Assembly: GCA_023447635.1 (NCBI GenBank)
Contig: JAEXNA010000031.1
Span: forward strand, 1 to 9,545
Length of the DNA: 9,545 bases
Direction of reading: 5' to 3'
Origin: Vulcanimicrobiota bacterium
GTDB taxonomy: Bacteria; Vulcanimicrobiota; Xenobia; Xenobiales; JADMJV01
The notes below the pieces were generated by a model that saw only the letters and a list, made by a program, of their open reading frames with translations, was not told the DNA's origin and made no database searches. Below, in pieces: positions 1 through 6,389 of the stretch. Position 1 is the first letter of the stretch; every line of letters begins with the position of its first letter. Both the position numbers and the translations under genes were made by a program.

Positions 1-146
1 AAACAGCCCGGGGCCCGCCTGTAGGGGGGGCGCGGCTTGTGAACTGATCGAGATCAGGGATAGGCCGAGCGGGAACGGGTAAGACTAAGGGCGTTACCGG
101 ACCCTCTCTCGAGGAGTCCGCGAAGCGCGAAAGGAACGCCCGACCC
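1..146. other. Upstream non-coding region
   Basis: I see no convincing gene here. The stretch is GC-rich, with a G-run near 24-30, and holds a perfect 6-2-6 inverted repeat at 44-57. I found no good sigma70-type -35/-10 pair. TTGTGA at 37-42 has only a poor partner near 60. A purine-rich AAAGGA at 130-134, 12 bases ahead of the ATG at 147, is a possible but distant ribosome binding site for the first gene. Confidence 0.5.
44..57. repeat. 6-2-6 inverted repeat, possible operator
   Basis: CTGATC-GA-GATCAG is a perfect dyad about 90 bases before the first start codon. It could be an operator half-site pair or simply chance. No promoter that it would obviously overlap was found. Confidence 0.3.
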
Positions 147-1613
147 ATGACCGACTACCTCGCCCTGTCGCTGCCCGTGCAGGCGCTAATCCGGAACGGA
201 TTCGCCCTTTGCACCCTGGGCATGCTGCTGCTAAGCCTGCCCAACGCCCATCGCTTCTTTGGCACCGCCAAACGGCGCGGATACGCCGACGATGGCCCCT
301 GGCTGTCGATCCTGCTGCACCCCCTGGGGCGAGTGCTGGTCTTGTCATCCTGGCTCGCGGCATGCTGCTGGCTGATCAAGGACCAGAACACGGTCCCCGC
401 CGCCGCGCTCTGTCTCTTCTGGAGCCGGCTTTTCTTTGTGGCGCTACGCTGGAAAAGCCTGAGCCGCGGTATGGGCGCTCCGGGCTACATGCTGTACTGG
501 CTGTCCGCTCTGGTCTTCTTTCTGGAATGGACCCGTTTTTTCGACCCGGCGGGCTGGCTGCGCCCCGTCGTGTTGCTAGCCTTCAAGGTCGACTTCGCGG
601 TCATCATGCTGTGCGCCGGACAGTACAAACTGTTCTCGGGCTATCCCCAGAACAACGGTATGGAGCGCGGGATGGTCAACCCCTGGTGGGGCCGTATGAA
701 CCGCTTCTACCGTCGGTTCTCTCCCACTTCGCCGATTTTCCGCTTCCTGAACCACTGCGCCTATCTGGGCGAACTGGTCTTTGGCGCGATGATGCTGTAC
801 CCGCTGACCAGCGAAGCTGGCGGCCTGCTGATGGCGGGATCGTTCGTGTTTATCTTCGCTCATATCCGGCTGGGCTACCTCTGTCACACCGTGATGGTCT
901 GCTGCCTGCTGTTCTGCAAACCCGGCGGTCTGGTGGATAGCCTACTCCCCGGCACCGCCTCGATTCAGGTCGGCGTCACAACTCCGTGGCTGACGGCGGT
1001 CAACGCCGCGCTGGCGCTGTTTTTCCTGACCTACCTGCTGCTGCTGCCGCTGGCCAAAGCCGGGAGCTACTACAACTTCTACGCCAAGAAGCGCCTCCCT
1101 GACCGGCTTCAGGCGGCCTGCGACCGCTGGTGCAACCTGTGGGGTATCATCATCTGGCGCGTCTTCACGGTGGACAACACGAACTTCTACGTCAACGCCT
1201 ACTTCGAAAACAAAAGCACCGGCCAGCGCCACCTCTACTCAAAACCGGGACAGTACGATCTGGCTTCGGGACTGCGCTACATTCACGTCTGCGAGTTCGT
1301 CTGCTTCGTCTCCATCTTTACCACGGTGAAGTACTTCCCCAGCAATTCGCCCCTGTTCACTCAGAAACTGTGGCGCTACGCTCGCACCCTGGGCTGCCCC
1401 GCCGACCACCTGGTGGTCTTCGAATGGGTCGACGTGAAAAAGGCGGACGGGCAATTCGAAGACGTGGCCAGCAAAGAGTTCCGACTCGACCTCGATTCGG
1501 CCGAGATGACCGTGGTCGACCTCCGCGACGGTTCGAGTGTCACCGATAGCCTGCGCTACTCGGAACTGGTCGAAGGCGGCAAGGTCGGCTCGTACGCCCC
1601 TGCGGCGAAGTAG
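147..1613 (+). CDS. Polytopic membrane protein with soluble C-terminal region, possibly HTTM/DoxX-like
   Basis: This 488-residue protein is of uncertain function. The first 305 residues hold about eight to nine hydrophobic segments (near 11-32, 54-77, 83-100, 112-127, 138-160, 205-220, 226-256, 281-302). The most distinctive part is KLFSGY at 161-166 followed by NGMERGMVNPWWG at 170-182, between helices, with HIRLGYL at 239-245 further on. This resembles the layout of HTTM (vitamin K carboxylase-like) and DoxX-like membrane proteins, but I cannot confirm membership. Residues 341-488 are mostly soluble and mixed alpha/beta in character, containing FYVNAYFENK near 347-356 and a charged tail. 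The start is the ATG at 147, with AAAGGA 12 bases upstream. The gene stands alone and ends at TAG just before a long inverted repeat. The coding call is firm from length, codon use and consistent membrane pattern; the family is a guess. Confidence 0.8.
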   Translation: MTDYLALSLPVQALIRNGFALCTLGMLLLSLPNAHRFFGTAKRRGYADDGPWLSILLHPLGRVLVLSSWLAACCWLIKDQNTVPAAALCLFWSRLFFVALRWKSLSRGMGAPGYMLYWLSALVFFLEWTRFFDPAGWLRPVVLLAFKVDFAVIMLCAGQYKLFSGYPQNNGMERGMVNPWWGRMNRFYRRFSPTSPIFRFLNHCAYLGELVFGAMMLYPLTSEAGGLLMAGSFVFIFAHIRLGYLCHTVMVCCLLFCKPGGLVDSLLPGTASIQVGVTTPWLTAVNAALALFFLTYLLLLPLAKAGSYYNFYAKKRLPDRLQAACDRWCNLWGIIIWRVFTVDNTNFYVNAYFENKSTGQRHLYSKPGQYDLASGLRYIHVCEFVCFVSIFTTVKYFPSNSPLFTQKLWRYARTLGCPADHLVVFEWVDVKKADGQFEDVASKEFRLDLDSAEMTVVDLRDGSSVTDSLRYSELVEGGKVGSYAPAAK

Positions 1614-1615
1614 TC

Positions 1616-1694
1616 CGTTTTCAAGGCCAGTGCTGCCAGCCCGGCACCATCGTTAAAGCCGCCCGGGGCGGGCAGCGCTGGCCTTTTGAAAACG
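1616..1694. terminator. Long inverted repeat between convergent genes, probable terminator
   Basis: The arms at 1616-1637 and 1671-1694 pair over about 22 bp, with one wobble and a two-base bulge. The core is 13 bp of mostly GC (1625-1637 with 1671-1683). On the plus strand the core is followed by TTTT at 1684-1687, then GAAAACG, which pairs back with CGTTTTC on the left. The single variable pair is G-U in the plus-strand RNA but A-C in the minus-strand RNA, so it fits the upstream plus-strand gene better. The right arm lies inside the last codons of the minus-strand membrane gene. Transcription stop is inferred from structure only. Confidence 0.6.
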
Positions 1695-2003
1695 CCCCGC
1701 CACCGACGTCGCGAAAGCCGCACCGTGCAAAGCGGCCATGGCCAGGAGGCCGCTCCTGGTCTCCAGGCCTAGCATACCGGCGCTGCCTTCGATGGTGGCC
1801 AGCGCCATTCCTAAAAAGGAGCCCAGGCGGTAGCTCCAATCTTCGGCCCGGTCCCAGCGGAAAGCCGCCGCCGCGACCACGGCCCATAGCCCACACCAAA
1901 CCATCAGCATCGGCCCGCCTAGCAGATAAGGCGGCTGGGCCCAGTAGATGGCGCTTCCGACCGCTATCAGCAAAAGGGCGACCTTGATTTTGACTCGTTT
2001 CAC
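1653..2003 (-). CDS. Small four-helix membrane protein, unknown function
   Basis: This 116-residue hydrophobic protein has four likely membrane segments (about 7-22, 28-48, 60-78, 86-102). A basic N-terminus (MKRVKIK) suggests the N-terminus is inside. I do not recognise a family. The start used is a GTG at 2003, and no Shine-Dalgarno site is evident upstream. The first internal Met codons (near residues 32 and 34) would delete the first helix, so the GTG start is preferred. The gene is divergent from the PAP2 gene with only 6 bases between start codons. It converges on the 488-residue membrane protein, and its last 13 or so codons form one arm of the inverted repeat at 1616-1694. A very basic tail (RFQKASAARPGRL) is partly a by-product of that repeat. 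It might be a dispensable or spurious gene, but the clean four-helix pattern favours a real one. Confidence 0.6.
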   Translation of the reverse strand: MKRVKIKVALLLIAVGSAIYWAQPPYLLGGPMLMVWCGLWAVVAAAAFRWDRAEDWSYRLGSFLGMALATIEGSAGMLGLETRSGLLAMAALHGAAFATSVAGRFQKASAARPGRL

Positions 2004-2009
2004 GAAGAG

Positions 2010-2849
2010 GTGAATTCGGTAAGCGGCTCAGAAGTTCCGCTGACGATGCCCGGATTGCTGTTTCAAGACGCTACGGTAGCGGCGACTCAGACCTGGTCTC
2101 CGCCTGGCGGAGAGACGCTGGCTCGTCTGCTTTCGAGCCTGGGCGGGGAATATCTTTATCTGCTCCTGATCCCTGGCCTGCTCTGGTTCGCGCCTTGGGA
2201 GATGGCGGTTCGAGCGGCCCGAGGGATGGTTCTGGCCGATATGGTTGGCGAGTGGATCAAGTGGACTCTGATGTGGCCTCGCCCCGACGCCGCGCTAGCC
2301 CTGGCCCAGGAAACCTCGCCCGGGTTTGTCAGCACCCACGCCTCGATCTCCATGGCCGTCGCCCTGCTGGTGGGAGAGGCCAGGCCGCGGCTGCGGCCGT
2401 GGCTAGCCCTCTGGGTGCTAGGCGTCGGCTGGTCTCGGCTGCGACTGGGAGTCCACTATCCTGGGGACGTTCTTGGCGGATGGGTGGTAGGAACCACTGT
2501 CGCCCTCCTGCTCTGGAAGTTCAGCGAAGACTCGCGCCGCTCTAGCGCGGGCACTCTGCTCTTCGGACTCTTCCTGGCGGCGATCTGGCCGGAAGGGGGA
2601 GGCGAATCGCTGCAGCGAGATCTGGGGATGCTGCTCGGACTCGAGGTCGGGCTGCTGCAGCGTCTCCGCGCCGGCCTCCAACCGCCTCCCCCTCCCCTAC
2701 CTCCGGGCCCGGCCGCAGGCCGACTGCTACTTCTGCTGCTAGGTTACATCGGCCTGAAGACGCTGGGTTGCCCCAGGTTACTGCGCTACGCTGTGCTGGC
2801 TCTGATCGCTAGCTGGCGATCCATTCCAAAAAATTCCGAAAAAATTTGA
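2010..2849 (+). CDS. PAP2-superfamily phosphatase, integral membrane
   Basis: This is a type 2 phosphatidic acid phosphatase-like enzyme. The family removes phosphate from lipid phosphates or pyrophosphates such as phosphatidate or undecaprenyl pyrophosphate, with the active site on the outer face of the membrane. All three signature blocks are visible. K84-x6-R91-P92 is the first. VSTHAS at 107-112 stands where PSGH is usual, with His110. S142-R143-x5-H149-x3-D153 is the third. The segment GGEYLYLLLIP at 45-55 also matches the usual first helix of the 8-helix subgroup. After the catalytic core come further helices split by a proline-rich linker (LQPPPPPLPPGP, 223-234). The start is a GTG at 2010, with AAGAG almost touching it; an in-frame ATG at 2046 would remove 12 residues and is equally possible. 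The exact substrate cannot be told. The last codons overlap the A-tracts upstream of the sigma gene. Confidence 0.88.
   Translation: MNSVSGSEVPLTMPGLLFQDATVAATQTWSPPGGETLARLLSSLGGEYLYLLLIPGLLWFAPWEMAVRAARGMVLADMVGEWIKWTLMWPRPDAALALAQETSPGFVSTHASISMAVALLVGEARPRLRPWLALWVLGVGWSRLRLGVHYPGDVLGGWVVGTTVALLLWKFSEDSRRSSAGTLLFGLFLAAIWPEGGGESLQRDLGMLLGLEVGLLQRLRAGLQPPPPPLPPGPAAGRLLLLLLGYIGLKTLGCPRLLRYAVLALIASWRSIPKNSEKI
2828..2847 (+). promoter_or_regulatory. Two phased A-tracts, UP-element-like
   Basis: AAAAAATT begins at 2828 and again at 2839, an 11-bp period, in otherwise GC-rich DNA. The block lies about 44-63 bases before the predicted transcription start of the sigma gene, where UP elements sit. 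It also encodes the final residues of the PAP2 protein. Binding of the polymerase alpha subunit, or a local bend, is inferred from position and composition. Confidence 0.55.
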
Positions 2850-2857
2850 GACAGCGC

Positions 2858-2885
2858 GAACTTTCCCCACCACCCTCCCGTCTGA
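2858..2885 (+). promoter_or_regulatory. ECF-type promoter of the sigma/anti-sigma operon
   Basis: GAACTT at 2858-2863 and TCTGA at 2881-2885 (as CGTCTGA from 2879) are separated by 17 bases. This matches the ECF group pattern (GGAACTT, 15-19 bases, TCTGA or CGTC-like), of which the E. coli sigmaE consensus is the best known. The predicted start of transcription is near 2891, which leaves a short leader containing the AGGAGG site at 2899-2904. It is probably recognised by the sigma factor encoded just downstream, giving positive autoregulation; that part is inference. Confidence 0.65.
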
Positions 2886-2898
2886 CATGTATCCCAAG

Positions 2899-2906
2899 AG
2901 GAGGGG
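2899..2906 (+). promoter_or_regulatory. Strong ribosome binding site that fixes the sigma factor start
   Basis: AGGAGGGG lies with its AGGAGG core (2899-2904) six bases ahead of GTG at 2911. An in-frame ATG at 2887 lies upstream of this site and upstream of the predicted transcription start, so it cannot be the start codon if the ECF promoter is used. Confidence 0.75.
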
Positions 2907-2910
2907 AAAT

Positions 2911-3516
2911 GTGTTGTCAGCGACTTTACCTATGACGGCCGGCGTATCCGGCCCCCCGGTCGCCGCAGAGGGGAAGGCAGAGAGCCTGGAAGCTCTGGCC
3001 GCCCGCCTGCAGCGACGAGAAGACGGCGCCCTCGAGGCGCTGATCGAGCGCACCGAGAACGCCTGCTACCGACTGGCCTACTCGATTCTGGGCGATGCCG
3101 ACCTGTCCCGCGATGCCCTGCAAGAAGCCTACTTCCTGGTCTATCAGCGGATCGGCCAGCTCCGAGAACCGGCCGCCTTCAAAGGCTGGCTGTTCCGCAT
3201 CGTCAACCACTGCTGCCACGATATCGGGCGCAAACGGGGCCGGGAGACCGAGACCGATTTCGAGGAGCGCCAGGACCTGCAGGCGCTGCACAGCCAGGGC
3301 GACCTGGCCGAAGAGGTCAGCCAGCAGCAGAAGATCCGCGACACCTTCGAACGCCTGCCCGAAATCGACCGAACGGCTCTGGCCCTGCGCGAAGTCGCCA
3401 GCCTGAGCTACGAAGAGATGAGCCGCGTCCTCGATGTGCCGCTGGGCACCGTGCGCTCGCGCCTGGCCAAAGCCCGCCAGCGCTTTATCGAACTTTACAA
3501 GGGGGTATCCGCGTGA
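2911..3516 (+). CDS. ECF-family RNA polymerase sigma factor
   Basis: This 201-residue protein, counted from the GTG at 2911, has the two-domain sigma70-family ECF layout. Region 2 covers about 38-105: ENACYRLAYSILGDADLSRDALQEAY is followed by the tryptophan-containing FKGWLFRIVNHCCHD. Region 4 covers about 135-195 and includes LPEIDRTALALREV and the helix-turn-helix LSYEEMSRVLDVPLGTVRSR. No sigma 1.1 or region 3 is present, as expected for ECF factors. It would direct RNA polymerase to a stress or envelope regulon in response to release from an anti-sigma factor. An ECF-like promoter directly upstream points to self-activation. Its TGA overlaps the start of the next gene, suggesting translational coupling. 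I cannot assign a numbered ECF group. Confidence 0.93.
   Translation: MLSATLPMTAGVSGPPVAAEGKAESLEALAARLQRREDGALEALIERTENACYRLAYSILGDADLSRDALQEAYFLVYQRIGQLREPAAFKGWLFRIVNHCCHDIGRKRGRETETDFEERQDLQALHSQGDLAEEVSQQQKIRDTFERLPEIDRTALALREVASLSYEEMSRVLDVPLGTVRSRLAKARQRFIELYKGVSA
3499..3506 (+). promoter_or_regulatory. Ribosome binding site for the anti-sigma candidate
   Basis: AAGGGGGT lies inside the end of the sigma gene, 7 bases before GTG at 3513 and 10 before ATG at 3516. Either codon can start the next protein; they differ by one residue. Confidence 0.6.
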
Positions 3517-5762
3517 TGACCGACCAGATCGACCCGAAATTTCTCCTTTTCTCCGAGATGCTCGACCAGGAAGACGGCCTGGAGCCGGCCGACCTCGAGG
3601 AGATGAGCAGCGACGCCGCCCTGCTCTTGAACCTGCGCGACGAGCTTCGTAAGGAACAACCCTCTTCTCCGCTGCCGGGAGACTTTGCCGCGACGACCGC
3701 TGGCCTGGTGCAGAGCCGCTACCAGGCCCAGAGCGGCCTGATTCAGAGGCTTATCCGTTGGGAACCGGCGCTGCGAGCTCGCCCCGTCTCTCCCACGGCG
3801 GCCACCTGGCTCTTCGCTACCACCCTGCTGGGTCTGGGCGCCCTGGCAACCTCCTGGACGGCTCTGGGGCTGCTCGGCGTTCTTCTGCTCTTACCGGGCG
3901 TGGGACTCAAGAGGCTGCTAGATCAACATCTCCCCCGGAAGCTAGCAGCGTTCCAGGCCCCGGTCGAGCTCGACCTCGAGCCCGAGGCGACCGCCAAAGC
4001 CAGCCCTATCTTCTACCTGCTTCCGCTGCTGGCTATCACGGCTACGGCAGGCTTCGTGGGACGCCTGGTGACCGCTTTGGGTAGCGTGAGCCTGAGCTTC
4101 GCAGCCTCGAGTACGAACATGCGCCTGGCCGGACTGGCCGGAGCCCTGGTGGTCTTCGTCTGGTTGGTCAACGCCTTCTGGCCGCTGCTGCGCGCCTACG
4201 AGGAGGCGACCCGCGGTCGGGCCGTCCGCACGCTACTGGTGCAGTCGCTTTACGGAGCGTGGTTCACCCTGATTCTGGGCGTGCTGCTGCAAGAGACGTC
4301 CTCGAAATCGCTGATCATTCAGGCCGACTTTGGTGAGACGCTGGCCGCCGGGGGTATCATCGGCGTCATTCTCTGCAGCCTCCTGCTGGTGCGACGACGC
4401 CGCCCCGAGGTAAGAAAGTACCCTCTGGGCCGCGCCTATCGCCGCTTCCTGGCCGGTATGCTGGTCGGCCTGGTCCCGATGATGGGCGGACTGGCCCTCT
4501 TCTATCAGGCCAGCCTGACTCGTCAACTGACGGTCGAACCGCAGTACGACGTGATGGTCGAGCAGGTCTCTGCCTGGGTGAAAGCCCAGAAGGCGATCCC
4601 CGACGAGCAAAACGGCTTCGCGCTCCTTCGCCCGGTCCTGTTTGCAAGCTCCGACGAAGGGGCCAAGAGCTCTGCGGAACGTCTCAAGAACGGGTCGCTC
4701 GTGTACAAGATGAACTCGAGCGAAGAAGAAAGAGCCCGGCCCGAGTATCGTGAGCGAGCCGAACGCGCTCGGCAAGAGTTCCTGGAAGAGCTTCCCAAAA
4801 TCCGAAAGGCCGTAGCCAAGCCCTACTTCAGCTACTATCAGGAAGGCGAGCTGGACCTTCAGCGTCGCGTTCCCAACTACCTCACCGCGCGGGCCATCAG
4901 CCAGGCCCTGCAGGGGTTGACGGTCGAGAGCCTGGACCGGGGCGACAACGCTGCCGCCCTGGACTTCACGACGTTGAACCTGCAATGGGCCGACAAATTT
5001 CGTCACGGTGTGCTGATCGATCAGATCATCTCTATCGCCCTGGAGTCGCTCGCTCTCGAGTCGTTCGAGCGACTGCTCTTCGAGGGTGGGCTCTCCCGGC
5101 ACCAACTCGAGCAGCTCGCCTCGCTGCTGAAGCAGGCGACCCCCGAGAAAGGCGACTTTGCAGAAACCATGCGACGGGAAACCTACTCCGTCGACCGAGA
5201 ATTCCAGCACCTGATCGATAACGGCAGCGATAGCGAAATCTCTAGCTATTCCGTGCCCCCTACGTTGGCCCGCCTGATCCCTCGTAGCTACTGGAAATCG
5301 GAAAGGCTGGCCTATCTGAACCTTCAGCTGGGTCGCTCCGGAGATTGGCTCGATCTGCCCTACGTTGCCAGCGAGAGCGAGGAGGACCTTGCTGCGATGC
5401 TACCCTGGAGCCTGGCCGCTCAGGAGATGGTCCCCAACCTGTACCGAGCCAAAAGCCGAGCACTGACCTCGCTGGGGCAGTTCGAGGTAGCGCGCCTGCA
5501 GGTCGCGCTGCAGCTGTACAAACTCGACCACGACGGTTATCCCGCTGCCCTGGAGGCGCTGGTGCCGCGGTACCTGGCCAGCGTACCGGTCGACCCAGTT
5601 CACCCGAACCTCTGGAAGCGCAAGGGCGGCTACAGCTACAAGAAGGACGGCGGGGGCTATCGACTGACCTCGGAGTCGCCCACCTACAGCTCGATCAGCC
5701 TGCACACTATCCAGCAGTACGGCCCCCTGGGGACGTGGGACCAGTCCGAAAAGGCGAAGTGA
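3513..5762 (+). CDS. Probable seven-helix membrane anti-sigma factor/sensor with GspG-like C-terminus
   Basis: This 749-residue protein is translationally overlapped with the ECF sigma gene. Residues 1-95 are soluble and cytosolic, with LLLNLRDELRKEQPSSPLPGDF at 37-58, a pattern seen in membrane anti-sigma factors; the zinc motif HxxxCxxC is absent. Seven hydrophobic segments follow (about 98-112, 114-130, 165-184, 204-225, 241-260, 273-293, 311-331). Basic residues cluster at 133-143, 227-239 and 294-311, which puts the N-terminus inside and the C-terminus outside by the positive-inside rule. Residues 332-749 form a large outer domain containing AIPDEQNGFALL (361-372). It ends with a GspG/pseudopilin-like segment (658-718: ARLQVALQLYKLDHDGYPAALEA, then a GGYSYKKDGGGY strand pair). 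This tail recurs in many uncharacterised GC-rich bacterial proteins. Its role as anti-sigma is inferred from position and topology. The ligand or signal is unknown. Confidence 0.85.
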   Translation: MMTDQIDPKFLLFSEMLDQEDGLEPADLEEMSSDAALLLNLRDELRKEQPSSPLPGDFAATTAGLVQSRYQAQSGLIQRLIRWEPALRARPVSPTAATWLFATTLLGLGALATSWTALGLLGVLLLLPGVGLKRLLDQHLPRKLAAFQAPVELDLEPEATAKASPIFYLLPLLAITATAGFVGRLVTALGSVSLSFAASSTNMRLAGLAGALVVFVWLVNAFWPLLRAYEEATRGRAVRTLLVQSLYGAWFTLILGVLLQETSSKSLIIQADFGETLAAGGIIGVILCSLLLVRRRRPEVRKYPLGRAYRRFLAGMLVGLVPMMGGLALFYQASLTRQLTVEPQYDVMVEQVSAWVKAQKAIPDEQNGFALLRPVLFASSDEGAKSSAERLKNGSLVYKMNSSEEERARPEYRERAERARQEFLEELPKIRKAVAKPYFSYYQEGELDLQRRVPNYLTARAISQALQGLTVESLDRGDNAAALDFTTLNLQWADKFRHGVLIDQIISIALESLALESFERLLFEGGLSRHQLEQLASLLKQATPEKGDFAETMRRETYSVDREFQHLIDNGSDSEISSYSVPPTLARLIPRSYWKSERLAYLNLQLGRSGDWLDLPYVASESEEDLAAMLPWSLAAQEMVPNLYRAKSRALTSLGQFEVARLQVALQLYKLDHDGYPAALEALVPRYLASVPVDPVHPNLWKRKGGYSYKKDGGGYRLTSESPTYSSISLHTIQQYGPLGTWDQSEKAK

Positions 5763-5871
5763 CGACCCTCATCTTCTGTTCGCTGACAACGACAAACCCG
5801 CTCTGCTATACTGCAAAAGGGACAACGCGTCACAGGCACGCTTTCAGGTCCCCCATGAGGAGCAAGACACT
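5763..5871 (+). other. Intergenic region with a promoter
   Basis: This holds no gene. It contains the sigma70-like promoter at 5783-5812 and the ribosome binding site GAGGAG at 5857-5862 for the coiled-coil gene. There is no clear terminator for the preceding operon. Confidence 0.6.
5783..5812 (+). promoter_or_regulatory. Sigma70-like promoter of the coiled-coil gene
   Basis: CTGACA (5783-5788, five of six to TTGACA) and TATACT (5807-5812, five of six to TATAAT) are separated by 18 bases. Predicted transcription starts near 5819, giving a leader of about 53 bases. This is the best sigma70-type match on the plus strand of the window. It implies the gene is not just read through from the sigma operon. 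Confidence 0.65.
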
Positions 5872-6324
5872 ATGAGCGACATCGAAAAGTTGAAGCAAAC
5901 AGTGGAAAGCAATTTCCGTCTGAGCATCCTGCACACCAGGGAGCTCAGCGCCAAAGTCGACCAGGGCATCGCCTCTTTGAGCGACGGAATGGAAATTCTG
6001 GGTCACGGGTTCGGAGATCTCAGTCACCGAATGGACGATATGAGCCAGCGAATGAGCGATATGGGCCAGCGAATGGACGACATGGGTCAACGGATGAACG
6101 AAGCCGGCCAGCGGATGGACGGCATGACCCGCCGTATCGACGCGATGGTGGCTAAAACGCGGGAGATACGCAAAGAGGGGAAAGCGACCCTCGACTCCAT
6201 CGCCGACCGCCACGAGGCCACTCTGAGCGCCATTCGGCACGTTCTGGACAACTCGGTCGACCTTCACAAGACCGTCGACGATCACGAGGTCCGTTTACGC
6301 CGACTCGAAGAACGCGCCAGCTAA
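5872..6324 (+). CDS. Small coiled-coil protein with tandem heptad repeats
   Basis: This 150-residue soluble protein has no signal peptide or membrane helix. Its centre is six tandem heptads at residues 52-93 (HRMDDMS, QRMSDMG, QRMDDMG, QRMNEAG, QRMDGMT, RRIDAMV), with Met or Ile at core positions, flanked by other helical stretches. A long coiled coil, probably oligomeric, is expected. The C-terminal part (121-150, IRHVLDNSVDLHKTVDDHEVRLRRLEERAS) also looks helical and heptad-like. The start is the ATG at 5872 with GAGGAG nine bases upstream and its own promoter. I do not recognise a family with a known function; similar heptad-rich proteins occur as structural or scaffold proteins and in phage-like contexts. 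It converges with the suf operon across a bidirectional terminator. Confidence 0.8.
   Translation: MSDIEKLKQTVESNFRLSILHTRELSAKVDQGIASLSDGMEILGHGFGDLSHRMDDMSQRMSDMGQRMDDMGQRMNEAGQRMDGMTRRIDAMVAKTREIRKEGKATLDSIADRHEATLSAIRHVLDNSVDLHKTVDDHEVRLRRLEERAS
6025..6150 (+). repeat. Six tandem 21-base coding repeats
   Basis: These are units of 21 bases that encode seven-residue repeats (pattern xRMxxMx). Units one to three are most alike in DNA sequence (CAGCGAATG-type openings); the later ones diverge but keep the reading frame and protein pattern. This indicates in-frame tandem duplication followed by divergence. Confidence 0.8.
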
Positions 6325-6343
6325 GGCCTGTGGAACACGAAAT

Positions 6344-6377
6344 AAAAAAGCCCGGAGCTATGGCTCCGGGCTTTTTT
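6344..6377. terminator. Bidirectional intrinsic terminator
   Basis: AAAAAA (6344-6349), then GCCCGGAGC (6350-6358), a four-base loop, GCTCCGGGC (6363-6371), and TTTTTT (6372-6377). The stem is perfect and works on both strands with a U-run each way. It ends the coiled-coil gene (stop at 6324) and the sufT end of the minus-strand operon (stop at 6390). Confidence 0.93.
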
Positions 6378-6389
6378 AGTTCGAGAAGC

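Noticed and set aside
209..940. A 243-residue plus-strand open frame overlapping the first gene
   Set aside because: It is Arg/Pro/Gly/Ala-rich shadow coding typical of GC-rich DNA; the frame at 147-1613 has the coherent membrane protein.
2032..2038. GGAACTT on the minus strand before the small membrane gene
   Set aside because: No matching -10 box is found 15-19 bases downstream.
3490..3517. Second GAACTT, followed by a possible -10 region, ahead of the anti-sigma candidate
   Set aside because: It lacks a TCTGA or CGTC-like box at the right distance, lies in the end of the sigma gene, and the stop/start overlap already explains expression.
4233..5210. A 325-residue open frame on the minus strand
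   Set aside because: It lies entirely inside the 749-residue plus-strand gene. Its sequence shows no family features, and the plus-strand frame has clear membrane topology.
6025..6150. Possible CRISPR array or minisatellite
   Set aside because: The 21-base units are adjacent with no spacers and keep the coding frame; they encode heptads.
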